In this document: positions 35,657 to 43,951 of the stretch, piece by piece | Layout of the letters: each line of letters starts with the position of its first letter | How positions within the stretch are numbered: the first letter of the stretch is position 1 | Source: Clostridium transplantifaecale | GTDB lineage: Bacteria > Bacillota > Clostridia > Lachnospirales > Lachnospiraceae | NCBI RefSeq assembly: GCF_900626075.1 | Contig: NZ_UYZY01000004.1 | Span: 186,001-250,000, forward strand | Direction: 5' to 3' | DNA: 64,000 nucleotides | Translations under genes and position numbers: made by a program | The notes under the pieces: generated by a model | Told to the model about the DNA's origin: nothing | What the model saw: only the letters and a program-made list of their open reading frames with translations | Databases searched by the model: none

Positions 35657-36577
35657 TCACAGTCCGGATGCATTACAGTATTCCTCTTTAACCTCCTGGA
35701 TAAAACGGTTAATCTCCGGGATGGCTTTATCGGCCAGTCTGTTATAAGCCAAATAGATAGGCAGCTTACAATCGCCGATAGAAATGGGACACAGGGACTG
35801 GGTGATATCTGAACGCCCATATTTGAGCTGGCTGCGGATTACACTGGTGAGGCCGACGCCTTTTGCAGCCAGGTCAAGGGCCAGGGGAGCAGACGAGGCT
35901 TTAATAGTTGATTTCGGCGCATAGGATTTCTGACGTAAAGCGGCCTCCGCATAACTGGCTTTATATTGGATCATGGGTATGTCATTCAGCTCCGAAGGGT
36001 TGATTAGGATAGGATGTTCGATATCCGCATGGGTGATGTCGTAATTTTTAAGAGCCGGATGATCTTTTGCGCCGATTAGCAGCACCGGCTCATATAAGAG
36101 CAATTCGACCACAATGGAAGCATCGGTGTTGGGCGCCGCGACACAGGCAATATCCAGTTTCTGGGCAGCTAACTGATGATACAGATTATAGCTGTAGTCT
36201 GAAATGGGATCGATCCGGATAAAAGGATACTTTTTTGTCATCCGCGGCAAAATGCGCGACAGTATATAATCTCCGCTGATATGCGGGACTCCGACTCTGA
36301 GAATCCGTTCTTCCAGTGCGTTTTGTTCCTGCAGCTCGCGATACAGGGCCGTTTCCAGATTAAGGATCTTTTTACCGTAGGTGCAGAAAATTGTGCCGGA
36401 CTCCGTCAACTGGATAGGTGTTGTACTTCGGTCGAACAGGATGGTACCTAATCGTTTTTCCAAAGTGCTGATGTAGCGGCTTAAGGAAGGCTGAGAGACA
36501 TAGAGTGTCTCGGCCGCACGGCTGAAACTGCCGCATTGTGCAACGGTCAGAATATACTGAAAATCTTTTTCGTTCAT
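35657..36577 (-). CDS. LysR-family transcriptional regulator, divergent from the TRAP operon
   Basis: 306 residues. Helix-turn-helix at 1-60: MNEKDFQYILTVAQCGSFSR, AAETLYVSQPSLSRYISTLE, KRLGTILFDRS. The effector domain begins near ERILRVGVPHISGDY. It is divergent from the TRAP/dehydrogenase operon at 36860 and probably regulates it; a palindrome lies between them at 36728-36745. Binding site AAGGAGTAA precedes the start on the minus strand. Confidence 0.93.
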   Translation of the reverse strand: MNEKDFQYILTVAQCGSFSRAAETLYVSQPSLSRYISTLEKRLGTILFDRSTTPIQLTESGTIFCTYGKKILNLETALYRELQEQNALEERILRVGVPHISGDYILSRILPRMTKKYPFIRIDPISDYSYNLYHQLAAQKLDIACVAAPNTDASIVVELLLYEPVLLIGAKDHPALKNYDITHADIEHPILINPSELNDIPMIQYKASYAEAALRQKSYAPKSTIKASSAPLALDLAAKGVGLTSVIRSQLKYGRSDITQSLCPISIGDCKLPIYLAYNRLADKAIPEINRFIQEVKEEYCNASGL

Positions 36578-36727
36578 AAAGATTACTCCTTCTCTTATTG
36601 TACCGGCCCATTGATATCCGGCCTGACTGTGCTGACTAAACCGTTAGGCTAATATCCGAGTGCCGGCGCACACGGGGAAAATGACGAATAAAACGCTTTG
36701 ATGTAATAATTTACTGATTCAGTATAT

Positions 36728-36794
36728 CATACCAAAAATGGTATGGGAAGTATGGCGAAAAATATATTGGACAATTCAGTGATTTTTGTATATT
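36728..36794 (+). promoter_or_regulatory. LysR-type operator and promoter of the TRAP operon
   Basis: CATACCA (36728-36734), four bases AAAA, TGGTATG (36739-36745) is a perfect inverted repeat of the kind bound by LysR proteins. It is followed by TTGGAC (36767-36772), a 16-base spacer and TATATT (36789-36794), a plausible promoter. The operator centre lies about 65 bases before the expected transcription start, the usual activator position. Confidence 0.6.
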
Positions 36795-36859
36795 TTTAAT
36801 AAAAAGGGCTGAAAAATCATCTCATTACTGAACGCCCGGTAAAAGAAAGGAAGAGGAAA

Positions 36860-37954
36860 ATGAAAAGAAAAATGTGTCAAATGTTATCGGTTACTCTGTC
36901 CCTGGCAATGGTGTTAACTTTATCAGCCTGCGGCGGCAGTACGGCTCCCGCAAGCACAGATGGAGGCGGAACGGCTCCTGTAAGCGATGCCGGGGGAGGA
37001 GCTTCCGGTGAGAAGGTCAAGATAAGCATTGCCACCACCAATGTGGATGGCGACCCAATGCAGGACCTGATTTATTACTTCGAGGAACAGGTGGATGAGA
37101 TTCTTCCGGGCCGCGTGGAGTGGGTTAACTATACCAACAGTTCAATGGGTTCGGAGCGCGAGCTTGGCGAGATGGTTATGAACGGCGGTTTGGATGCCTC
37201 TCTGCAAGGGCCTTCCAACATCACGGCATTTGCTCCCATGAACGCAGTCCGCCTTCAGGACGTTCCTTTCCTGTTCAAAGATCAGGATGAGCTGTATGCA
37301 GCTACCAACGAGTGGTACAGGGATATGATTAACAAAGAGTGCGAGCCTTATGGCTTTACCACAATGTTCTTTGAATATTTCATGGGCCAGGAAATTGAAA
37401 ATACGAAACGTCCGGTTACCGCTCCCGAGGATATGGTCGGCTTGAAAATCCGCGTGTACGACTCTCCGGGCCCGTACAACTTCGTGGAGGCCTGCGGCGG
37501 TCTGCCCGTGGCAATGGCTTTCAGTGAGGTGTACACCAGTCTGCAGCAGGGCGCTATCGACGGCACCTACACCACGACTTCCAGCTTTGTGGCCGATAAG
37601 CTGTGCGAGGTTACCAAGTACCATACGAAGATGAGTATTACAAACCTGGGAATGACCCTGATCTGGAATTCAAAATCTCTTGAAAGCTATCCGCAGGATT
37701 TGAAGGACGCCCTGGCGGAGGCTGCCAAGCGTACGGAGGAGTACTGCCAGAATGTTGTAAGCCCGGAGGTTAAGGAAAGCGTTTACGCCGAGATTGAAGC
37801 GGAGGGCGTTGAAGTGAACGAGGTTTCCGAAGAAAATTACCAGCGTTTCGTGGAAAAAGTAGAGGCATATTGCTACGATAAAATGCGCGAGGATATCGGA
37901 GCTGAGGTCTGGGATCAGTGTATTGAGTGGCTTAAAGAGTACCGCGCCCGATAA
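36860..37954 (+). CDS. dctP: TRAP transporter substrate-binding lipoprotein (DctP family)
   Basis: 364-residue lipoprotein; lipobox LSAC (about C24). The DctP fold is clear from KVKISIATTNVDGDP, and the conserved arginine that binds the substrate carboxylate is in MVGLKIRVYDSPGPYN. The later segment AFSEVYTSLQQGAIDGTYTT is the family signature. It delivers a small organic acid to the DctQM membrane proteins encoded downstream. ATG follows AAAGGAAGAGG. Confidence 0.94.
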   Translation: MKRKMCQMLSVTLSLAMVLTLSACGGSTAPASTDGGGTAPVSDAGGGASGEKVKISIATTNVDGDPMQDLIYYFEEQVDEILPGRVEWVNYTNSSMGSERELGEMVMNGGLDASLQGPSNITAFAPMNAVRLQDVPFLFKDQDELYAATNEWYRDMINKECEPYGFTTMFFEYFMGQEIENTKRPVTAPEDMVGLKIRVYDSPGPYNFVEACGGLPVAMAFSEVYTSLQQGAIDGTYTTTSSFVADKLCEVTKYHTKMSITNLGMTLIWNSKSLESYPQDLKDALAEAAKRTEEYCQNVVSPEVKESVYAEIEAEGVEVNEVSEENYQRFVEKVEAYCYDKMREDIGAEVWDQCIEWLKEYRAR

Positions 37955-37991
37955 ATATATCCATTCCGTTTGCTTTTCATAGGAGGGTTGT

Positions 37992-38510
37992 ATGAAAAAA
38001 ATATACCAAATTTATAATCAGATCGAAAGGACAATCCTGGGACTGATTCTGATCGTGTTGATTTTTATGGGTTTTATTTCTGTGGTCTGCCGCTTTGTTC
38101 TCAGGATCCCCCTGGCTTGGGCGGAAGAATTTATGCTCTTCTGTATGGTATGGATCGCCTATCTGGGAGCCAGCGCTGCAGCGAACGAGCGCAAGCATGT
38201 CCGGGTCGGCCTCTTTGTCGGATTCATGCCGAAGCCGGTCCAGAAAGTGGTCTCCTTGCTTGCCGATATCCTGTGGGTAATCTGCGCCCTGTTTTTAATC
38301 TATTTGGGATATATTGTCACTTCTGGATATATTGCTCATAAGGCTGCTTCTCTGGGCGGAGGGTATCCCTATTGGATTGCATCAATTTCGATTCCTGTCG
38401 GCATGATTTTAATGTCAATCCGCGTCATTCTTGCCATGGTGGATACAGTGCGCGGGAAGAGTGATGAGCGCTCTATAGAAGAAATCATTAAGGAGGAGAC
38501 TGACACATGA
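37992..38510 (+). CDS. dctQ: TRAP transporter small permease (DctQ family)
   Basis: 172 residues with four membrane spans. The motif RIPLAWAEEFMLFCMVWIAY followed by LGASAAANERKHVRVG is typical of DctQ. It forms the transporter with DctM; its last four bases overlap the dctM start (ATGA). Confidence 0.93.
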   Translation: MKKIYQIYNQIERTILGLILIVLIFMGFISVVCRFVLRIPLAWAEEFMLFCMVWIAYLGASAAANERKHVRVGLFVGFMPKPVQKVVSLLADILWVICALFLIYLGYIVTSGYIAHKAASLGGGYPYWIASISIPVGMILMSIRVILAMVDTVRGKSDERSIEEIIKEETDT

Positions 38511-39787
38511 ATACGGCATTGATTCTCGGACTATTTTTTGTACTTATCATTTTGAAAGTGCCTGTAGCATTTGCATTGGTTCTTTCCTCCATCATCAGCT
38601 GTTTTATTCTGCAGTTGGCACCGCTAAGCACAGTTGCCGCGGCCGCCATGAACTCGCTGTTTTCCTATCCGCTGCTGGCAATCGCTTTTTACATTTTTGC
38701 CGGTTCGGTCATGACCCGCGGAGGAATCTCCAGAAAGCTGTGCAAATGGATTGATACGATGTTCGGCCGGTTTACCGGAGGCCAGGGTATGGTCACAATC
38801 GTAACTTCCGCTTTCTTTGCCGCGCTAAGCGGCTCTGCCTCCGCCACCTGTGCTTCTATCGGTTCCATGATGGTGCCTGAGATGGAAGAGCAGGGGTACC
38901 GTAAGCCCCAGGCTCTGGCTATTGCTGCTGCGGGCGGCGTCATCGGCCCCGTAATTCCACCCAGCAACATGTTTGTATTGTACGGCGTTGCCTGCGGTGT
39001 GGGTGTGGGCGAGTTGTTTTTAGCCGGTATTGTCCCTGGTATTTTAATGGCCGTGTTCCTTTGTATAGCCGTTTCTATAACTGCAAGAGCGGAAGGACTG
39101 AAGGGGAAAGGCAGTAAGTTCAGTACTTCTGCATTCCTGCACACGCTGTATGACGCAAAGTGGGCGATTATGGTTCCCGTAATAATTCTGGGCGGTATCT
39201 ATTCCGGTGTTTTCACACCGACGGAGGCCGGAGCCGTTGCCTGTGTCTATGCCATAATTGTGGGTCTGCTTATCGAACGGACGTTGAATCTGAAAAGCCT
39301 GCTGGACTGTGCTGCAGAAGCCGCCATTACCAGCGCTACCATTTTCATTTTGCTTTCTGCCGCCGGTATTTTCGGCAAGATTATGACACTGGCCCAGGTT
39401 CCCCAGCAGCTGTCTGCAGCGATCCTCTCTGTTTCACAGAACAAGTTCGTTGCCCTGATGCTCATAAATCTGCTGTTACTGTTAATTGGCTGTATTATGG
39501 ACGGCGGCGCCGCTCTGGTCATTCTGGCGCCCCTGCTGCTTCCTGTTGCGGTGGCCATGGATATTAACACGATCCAGTTCGGTATTATTCTGTGCCTGAA
39601 CCTGAGTATCAGTGCAATTACACCTCCGGTAGGCACCTGTCTCTTTGTGGCATCGGTCATGGGCGAAATGCCTTTGGAAAAAATAGCGAGGGAGATCGTA
39701 CCCTTCCTGATAGCCGAGGTATTAGTGCTGGTTGTTGTCAACGCGTTCGAACCGGTAACACTTGCCCTGGTAACCCTGCTGAGGTAG
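38507..39787 (+). CDS. dctM: TRAP transporter large permease (DctM family)
   Basis: 426-residue membrane protein with about twelve spans that carries substrate with sodium ions. Conserved features include FFAALSGSASATCASIGSMM, AAGGVIGPVIPPSNMFVLYG and, in the second half, NLSISAITPPVGTCLFVAS. Starts within the dctQ stop codon (ATGA overlap) after AAGGAGGAG. Confidence 0.94.
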   Translation: MNTALILGLFFVLIILKVPVAFALVLSSIISCFILQLAPLSTVAAAAMNSLFSYPLLAIAFYIFAGSVMTRGGISRKLCKWIDTMFGRFTGGQGMVTIVTSAFFAALSGSASATCASIGSMMVPEMEEQGYRKPQALAIAAAGGVIGPVIPPSNMFVLYGVACGVGVGELFLAGIVPGILMAVFLCIAVSITARAEGLKGKGSKFSTSAFLHTLYDAKWAIMVPVIILGGIYSGVFTPTEAGAVACVYAIIVGLLIERTLNLKSLLDCAAEAAITSATIFILLSAAGIFGKIMTLAQVPQQLSAAILSVSQNKFVALMLINLLLLLIGCIMDGGAALVILAPLLLPVAVAMDINTIQFGIILCLNLSISAITPPVGTCLFVASVMGEMPLEKIAREIVPFLIAEVLVLVVVNAFEPVTLALVTLLR

Positions 39788-39809
39788 GGAAGAGAGAAAG
39801 GAAGATAAC

Positions 39810-40931
39810 ATGGTTCAGATTTTAATGAGGCCGGAGCTGCATAAGTTTGGAAGCTGTGAAGAATTTGCCGGAGAAATGCATCTGTGCGGTGAGGACCTGG
39901 TACTTACCAACCAATATATTTACGAGCCGTATTTTGGGAAACTCGGTCTGGATGTCAAGCTGATTTATCAGGAGAAGTATGGAGCCGGGGAACCCACGGA
40001 TATTATGACGGAACGGATTATCGCGGATGCCGTTAAAATGGGCGGATATAGGCGCATCATCGCCATTGGCGGAGGGACGGTCATTGATATCGCCAAGGCC
40101 ATGGCGGTCAGTTCCGGGAGTGGAAACATGGATGAACTCTATAGCGCCATGCCGGAGCTCAAGAAAAACTGCGGGCTGATTATTGTGCCGACAACGTGCG
40201 GTACCGGAAGTGAGATGACTAATGTTGCCGTATTCAACAGAACCAGGATAGGGACGAAGATGGGGCTGGTCAGCCAGGCGATGTATGCGGATAAGGCGGT
40301 TCTGATTCCTGAACTGTTGAGCGGACTGCCCTTCGGCGTTTTTGCCACCAGTTCCATTGATGCGCTGGTTCACGCGGTGGAGTCCTGTCTTTCACCAAAG
40401 GCCACCGTATACACGAAGACATTTGGGTATCAGGCCATTGAGATGATACTCTCCGGGTATCAGAAAATGGCTGTGGACGGTCCGGAGAGCCGGAACGCTC
40501 TGTTGGAACAGTTCCTGACTGCCTCGAACTTTGCAGGCATCTCCTTCGGCACTGCGGGCTGCGGGCCGGTACACGCCATGGCATATCCTCTGGGAGGAAA
40601 ATACCATGTGCCTCACGGGGAGAGTAATTATGCCGTCTTTACAGGAGTGATGAGAAATTATATAGAGCTTAAATCGGACGGGGAGATCGCCGTAATGAAC
40701 AGCCGGCTTGCCAGGCTGCTTGGCTGCGGCAAAGACAGTGTATACGACCGTCTGGAGGACTTATTAAACCGGATTTTGCCTAAAAAGAAGCTGCGTGAGT
40801 ATGGCGTCACCGAGACGGATTTGGGTGAATTTTCTAAGAGCGTGATGGAAACCCAGGGCAGGCTGATGGCCGGCAGTTTCGTTCCGTTAGACTATGACCG
40901 CGTACTGAAAATCTACACAGAGCTTTACTAA
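39810..40931 (+). CDS. Iron-containing alcohol dehydrogenase, 4-hydroxybutyrate-dehydrogenase-like
   Basis: 373-residue group III alcohol dehydrogenase. The NAD-binding segment is IIAIGGGTVIDIAKAMAV and the metal-binding region includes SSIDALVHAVES and HAMAYPLGGKYHVPHGESN. By memory it resembles the 4-hydroxybutyrate dehydrogenase of Clostridium kluyveri over its length (LTNQYIYEPYFGKL, QEKYGAGEP, IIVPTTCGTGSEMTN, KKLREYGV). It would oxidise a hydroxyacid imported by the TRAP system, or reduce a semialdehyde. A small hairpin (TAAGCCG/CGGCTTA, 40929-40955) includes the stop codon. Confidence 0.82.
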   Translation: MVQILMRPELHKFGSCEEFAGEMHLCGEDLVLTNQYIYEPYFGKLGLDVKLIYQEKYGAGEPTDIMTERIIADAVKMGGYRRIIAIGGGTVIDIAKAMAVSSGSGNMDELYSAMPELKKNCGLIIVPTTCGTGSEMTNVAVFNRTRIGTKMGLVSQAMYADKAVLIPELLSGLPFGVFATSSIDALVHAVESCLSPKATVYTKTFGYQAIEMILSGYQKMAVDGPESRNALLEQFLTASNFAGISFGTAGCGPVHAMAYPLGGKYHVPHGESNYAVFTGVMRNYIELKSDGEIAVMNSRLARLLGCGKDSVYDRLEDLLNRILPKKKLREYGVTETDLGEFSKSVMETQGRLMAGSFVPLDYDRVLKIYTELY

Positions 40932-41000
40932 GCCGGGACGGTGGTGGTCGGCTTATTAAAAGCAAATAAATAATTAAAATATGAAATGGAGGAAACAACA

Positions 41001-42020
41001 ATGGATATTACAGATTGCAAGGATTTCAATTACGAAGATTTGGTGAAAGAGAGAGGCACGAAGAAGTTCGGTTATGTTAACATCGCCAAGAAGGTCGATG
41101 GTTCGGATGTACGCATTCCGTACATGGTTGTGACCGGCGCTGAGGAGGGGCTGACAATTCTGGTGGAGGCATGCTGCCACGGTGACGAGCAGGAGGGAAC
41201 CGAGGGTCTGATTAAGCTTTACAAGGAGCTGGATCCCATGAAGCTGAAGGGAACTCTGGTCGGTATTCCGGCCCTCAACCTGGAATCATTCAATGCCGGT
41301 GACCGCAGCGCCCCGCAGGATTGGTCCCATCAGGATATGAACCGCTGCTTCCCGGGAGATCCGAGCAGTTTTATTACAAAAAAGGTTGCTCACTACTATT
41401 GGGAGAATTTTGTCAAGAATGCAGATCTCTCCATCTCGTTCCACGGAGGCGGCAATCACCTTTGGATCGAGCCTCTGTCCCTGTACCCATGCGGTTCCGA
41501 CCCGAAGCTGAATGACATGGTCAGGAGGATGGCTTATGCTACAGGAACGAAGCTGATTTGGATCGAAACCATGGAAAGCACCAAAGGCTGCGGATTCCAG
41601 GAATCGAATGCCTATGCGGACGGCGTGGCCAGCATCACCGTAGAACTGGGCGGCCAGTGCATCCGTCATGAGCACAGGGATGAAATGGTTGCGATGGCGG
41701 CCGACACCATCAGAAACGTAATGATGGAGTTTGACATGCTGGAGGGAAACGTTCCCTATATCGACGAACACATTGAGATTGAGACGCTCTATCTGCATAC
41801 CCTGGACGGCGGTTTCCACAAGGTAAAAGTAAAACCCATGGAGTTCGTCAAGGAGGGCACCGTGCTGTCCGAAATCGAGGATCTGTTTGGCAATAAGGTG
41901 AGTGAGATGATAGCTCCCTTTGACTGTTACATCTGTTCCTATTGGTGCTACCCTGTAATCCAGCCGGGCAACTGGGGGTTTATCCTGGGCAAGCCGCTGC
42001 ATCCTGAAACTATCCGATAG
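41001..42020 (+). CDS. Succinylglutamate desuccinylase/aspartoacylase-family zinc hydrolase
   Basis: 339-residue M14-like protein. Zinc motif CCHGDEQEGTEG (HxxE) is near residue 55 and the third ligand is in LSISFHGGGNH. It would hydrolyse an N-acyl amino acid or similar amide; the exact substrate is unknown. Start ATG 41001 lies eight bases after GGAGG (40988-40992); ATG 40986 precedes it. In the same direction as the TRAP and dehydrogenase genes and ends in a terminator, so it belongs to that operon. Confidence 0.85.
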   Translation: MDITDCKDFNYEDLVKERGTKKFGYVNIAKKVDGSDVRIPYMVVTGAEEGLTILVEACCHGDEQEGTEGLIKLYKELDPMKLKGTLVGIPALNLESFNAGDRSAPQDWSHQDMNRCFPGDPSSFITKKVAHYYWENFVKNADLSISFHGGGNHLWIEPLSLYPCGSDPKLNDMVRRMAYATGTKLIWIETMESTKGCGFQESNAYADGVASITVELGGQCIRHEHRDEMVAMAADTIRNVMMEFDMLEGNVPYIDEHIEIETLYLHTLDGGFHKVKVKPMEFVKEGTVLSEIEDLFGNKVSEMIAPFDCYICSYWCYPVIQPGNWGFILGKPLHPETIR

Positions 42021-42055
42021 TAACTCTTCAACAAGAATACGGCCGATACTGCAGC

Positions 42056-42100
42056 GCTTTCCGCCCGACACCGCTTTTTCAACGGCTTCGGGCGGAAAGC
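42056..42100 (+). terminator. Terminator after the aspartoacylase-family gene
   Basis: Perfect 13-bp stem GCTTTCCGCCCGA (42056-42068) with TCGGGCGGAAAGC (42088-42100); the 19-base loop can pair internally. Only a short T-rich tail (TGTTTGT) follows. Confidence 0.7.
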
Positions 42101-42241
42101 TGTTTGTCCGGCAATGAAAAGTCTGCAAAACCTCAGTGTCCGGCGGATAGCTTCTGCTGTCACATAAAGTCTGAAACCCACCCCGGAAAAACAAATTTTG
42201 TCAAAATCGGGAAAAATAAATTGTCAAATATTTCAGAAGAA

Positions 42242-42270
42242 TTGACAAGCCTGTTTTTTTATATTATACT
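42242..42270 (+). promoter_or_regulatory. Strong sigma-A promoter without an obvious gene
   Basis: TTGACA (42242-42247), a 17-base spacer and TATACT (42265-42270). Right at the expected start of transcription lies the perfect palindrome GTGATTAATCAC (42277-42288), a candidate operator. Confidence 0.75.
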
Positions 42271-42276
42271 TAACCT

Positions 42277-42654
42277 GTGATTAATCACTTACATAAGACA
42301 GCTTACAAAAGATAACTTACATAAGAAAAAAGCAAAAGATACGAAAGAACAGAATCACAAAGTACATAAGAACTACTCAGGTACAGAAGACAGAAAGCTA
42401 CACCAAGCGTTCACAAAAGACAAAAAATACAAAAGACATCCGTTACAAATGAGCAGTTTAAGTACAAAAGAAGCGACTACAAAAGACAATATTTACAAAA
42501 GCACAAAAGACAAAATTTTTAAAATACGAGAGATAAAGCACAAACCAAATACGGATGAAGAGCTGCTTCATTTTGTATGATATAGCAATCACTATATTGG
42601 AGCAAATGAAACCCAGCAAAGAACAGGTAATCCTGTTTTTTGCTGGGTTTTTTT
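42277..42654 (+). ncRNA. Possible small RNA transcript with ACAAAAGACA-like repeats
   Basis: Between the strong promoter at 42242 and the terminator at 42609-42654 there is no supported gene. The region 42290-42540 is A-rich and carries about ten variants of ACAWAAGACA (for example near 42291, 42305, 42319, 42415 and 42500), irregularly spaced. One forward frame lacks stops from 42281 to 42580 and would read repeated TKD-type residues, but it has no start with a ribosome binding site; the only ATG (about 42449) gives 43 codons. A non-coding transcript of about 375 bases is the simplest reading. Confidence 0.45.
42609..42654. terminator. Strong terminator, second copy of the 35577 hairpin
   Basis: Stem of 12 bp (42609-42620 with 42639-42650) continued by AACAGG/CCTGTT (42622-42627 with 42632-42637) and a TAAT loop, then T residues. 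Lies before the 3' end of the convergent LysR gene, so may act both ways. Confidence 0.85.
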
Positions 42655-42692
42655 CGTCCTGCGGAGAAGTTGATAAGAACTTTCACAAGGAA

Positions 42693-43646
42693 TTAATTTA
42701 TATACGTATACTGATCGAGGCTTTTAAACACATCCTTTGTTATTTCGATAAAGTCTGCGGCATAGTCCGGTAAATTCCGTCCCTCCAGCGTTATAAGCTT
42801 GAAATGATGTGCAGAATTCTGAAAATGCTCGGAAAGCGGAAAGGCAATGAGCTGTGGGTTCGATTTCAGAATCTCAGTTAAACGCAGACGCCCGCAGACA
42901 AACGCCCCTATATCCAGTGAAGCCAGAGACACACTGATGTCCAGGGACTGGGTTTCTATGACAATCTTTGGATTAATACGCATCTGTACCATATATTCAT
43001 TAATGACATATCCCAGGTGAGAGCTGGTCGAAAGTTTCATAAAGGGAAGCTTATAAAAGGCTTTCAAATTAGTTCCTTTACGTTCACTTTCAATTAAATT
43101 TGTATAGTCTCTACCGTAATATTTTTGGAGCAGAGTGGAAGAGGCAACCAGATAGAGATGATCATCGAAAAGAAATTCTGTGGTAAGGTGACGGTCATTA
43201 CCATTATAAATACCGATACAAATGTCAATTTTTCCGTCTAAAGTATCTTTAATACGCTCAACCATAGAACTTTTAGAAAAATAGAGGGAGATATTTTCCC
43301 ACTTGTTCATAAAACGGGGAACAATCATCGGTAAAGTAACCTGTGCGGGATTGGAGGAAATACCAATACGAAGCTTACCGGTACACTTTTTGGATACAGC
43401 CGCCATCTGATCCATAAGAGCATCACAGCTCCCTAAAATTTCTACAGCCTTTTCAAAAAAGAGTTCTCCCGCATCTGTAAGGCGGAATATGGGTTTACGC
43501 TCAAATAAGATTACGCCGTAGTAATCTTCCAATTTTTGTATTTGGAAACTTAGAGTCTGCTGCGTTATATGCAGATTATGGGCAGCTTTGGTCATATTTA
43601 ATTCTTTTGCAACTTCTACGAAATAATATAAGGTTATAAAATTCAT
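42693..43646 (-). CDS. LysR-family transcriptional regulator, divergent from the UlaG-like/Dpp operon
   Basis: 317 residues. Helix-turn-helix: MNFITLYYFVEVAKELNMTK, AAHNLHITQQTLSFQIQKLE, DYYGVILFERK. Effector domain from about residue 90 (GKLRIGISSNPAQVTLPMIV). Transcribed away from the operon starting at 43952 and likely its regulator; two perfect palindromes (43757-43771, 43905-43916) lie in the shared region. Start follows GAGGAAG on the minus strand. Confidence 0.92.
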   Translation of the reverse strand: MNFITLYYFVEVAKELNMTKAAHNLHITQQTLSFQIQKLEDYYGVILFERKPIFRLTDAGELFFEKAVEILGSCDALMDQMAAVSKKCTGKLRIGISSNPAQVTLPMIVPRFMNKWENISLYFSKSSMVERIKDTLDGKIDICIGIYNGNDRHLTTEFLFDDHLYLVASSTLLQKYYGRDYTNLIESERKGTNLKAFYKLPFMKLSTSSHLGYVINEYMVQMRINPKIVIETQSLDISVSLASLDIGAFVCGRLRLTEILKSNPQLIAFPLSEHFQNSAHHFKLITLEGRNLPDYAADFIEITKDVFKSLDQYTYIN

Positions 43647-43951
43647 TTCTTCCTCAAATCGTTCATGGCGCGATAGGTCAGCGCCTGCTTTTCATATGAA
43701 AATAGGAACCAGGTTATTTTAAGTACAGTAAAGTATATCATAGGTTGGTAAATTACGTCAATTAAATTGACTGGATAAATTTGGAAGTAACTATAAAAAA
43801 ACAAATTAATATGGTGATATAACAAATGAAATCATAAAATTTTGATGAAACTTTTCTGTTGGACGGTTAACTGTCTGGATGTATATAATAAAAATATCAA
43901 TTAAAGGATATATCCTAAATATATCAAATAATAAAAAAGGAGAATAAGACT
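43647..43951 (+). promoter_or_regulatory. Divergent control region with two palindromes and a promoter
   Basis: A 305-base AT-rich gap. GTCAATT-A-AATTGAC (43757-43771) is a perfect inverted repeat suited to LysR binding. TTGGAC (43859-43864), a 17-base spacer and TATATA (43882-43887) make a plausible promoter for the plus-strand operon. AGGATATATCCT (43905-43916) is a second perfect palindrome lying in the leader, between promoter and ribosome binding site (AAAAAGGAG). Confidence 0.55.

Noticed and set aside
42290..42540. Irregular ACAWAAGACA repeats considered as a CRISPR array or origin iterons
   Set aside because: Spacing is irregular, units are short and degenerate, no cas, rep or dnaA gene is nearby.
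42555..42773. 72-codon plus-strand frame after the orphan promoter
   Set aside because: It reads through the strong terminator into the 3' end of the LysR gene on the other strand.
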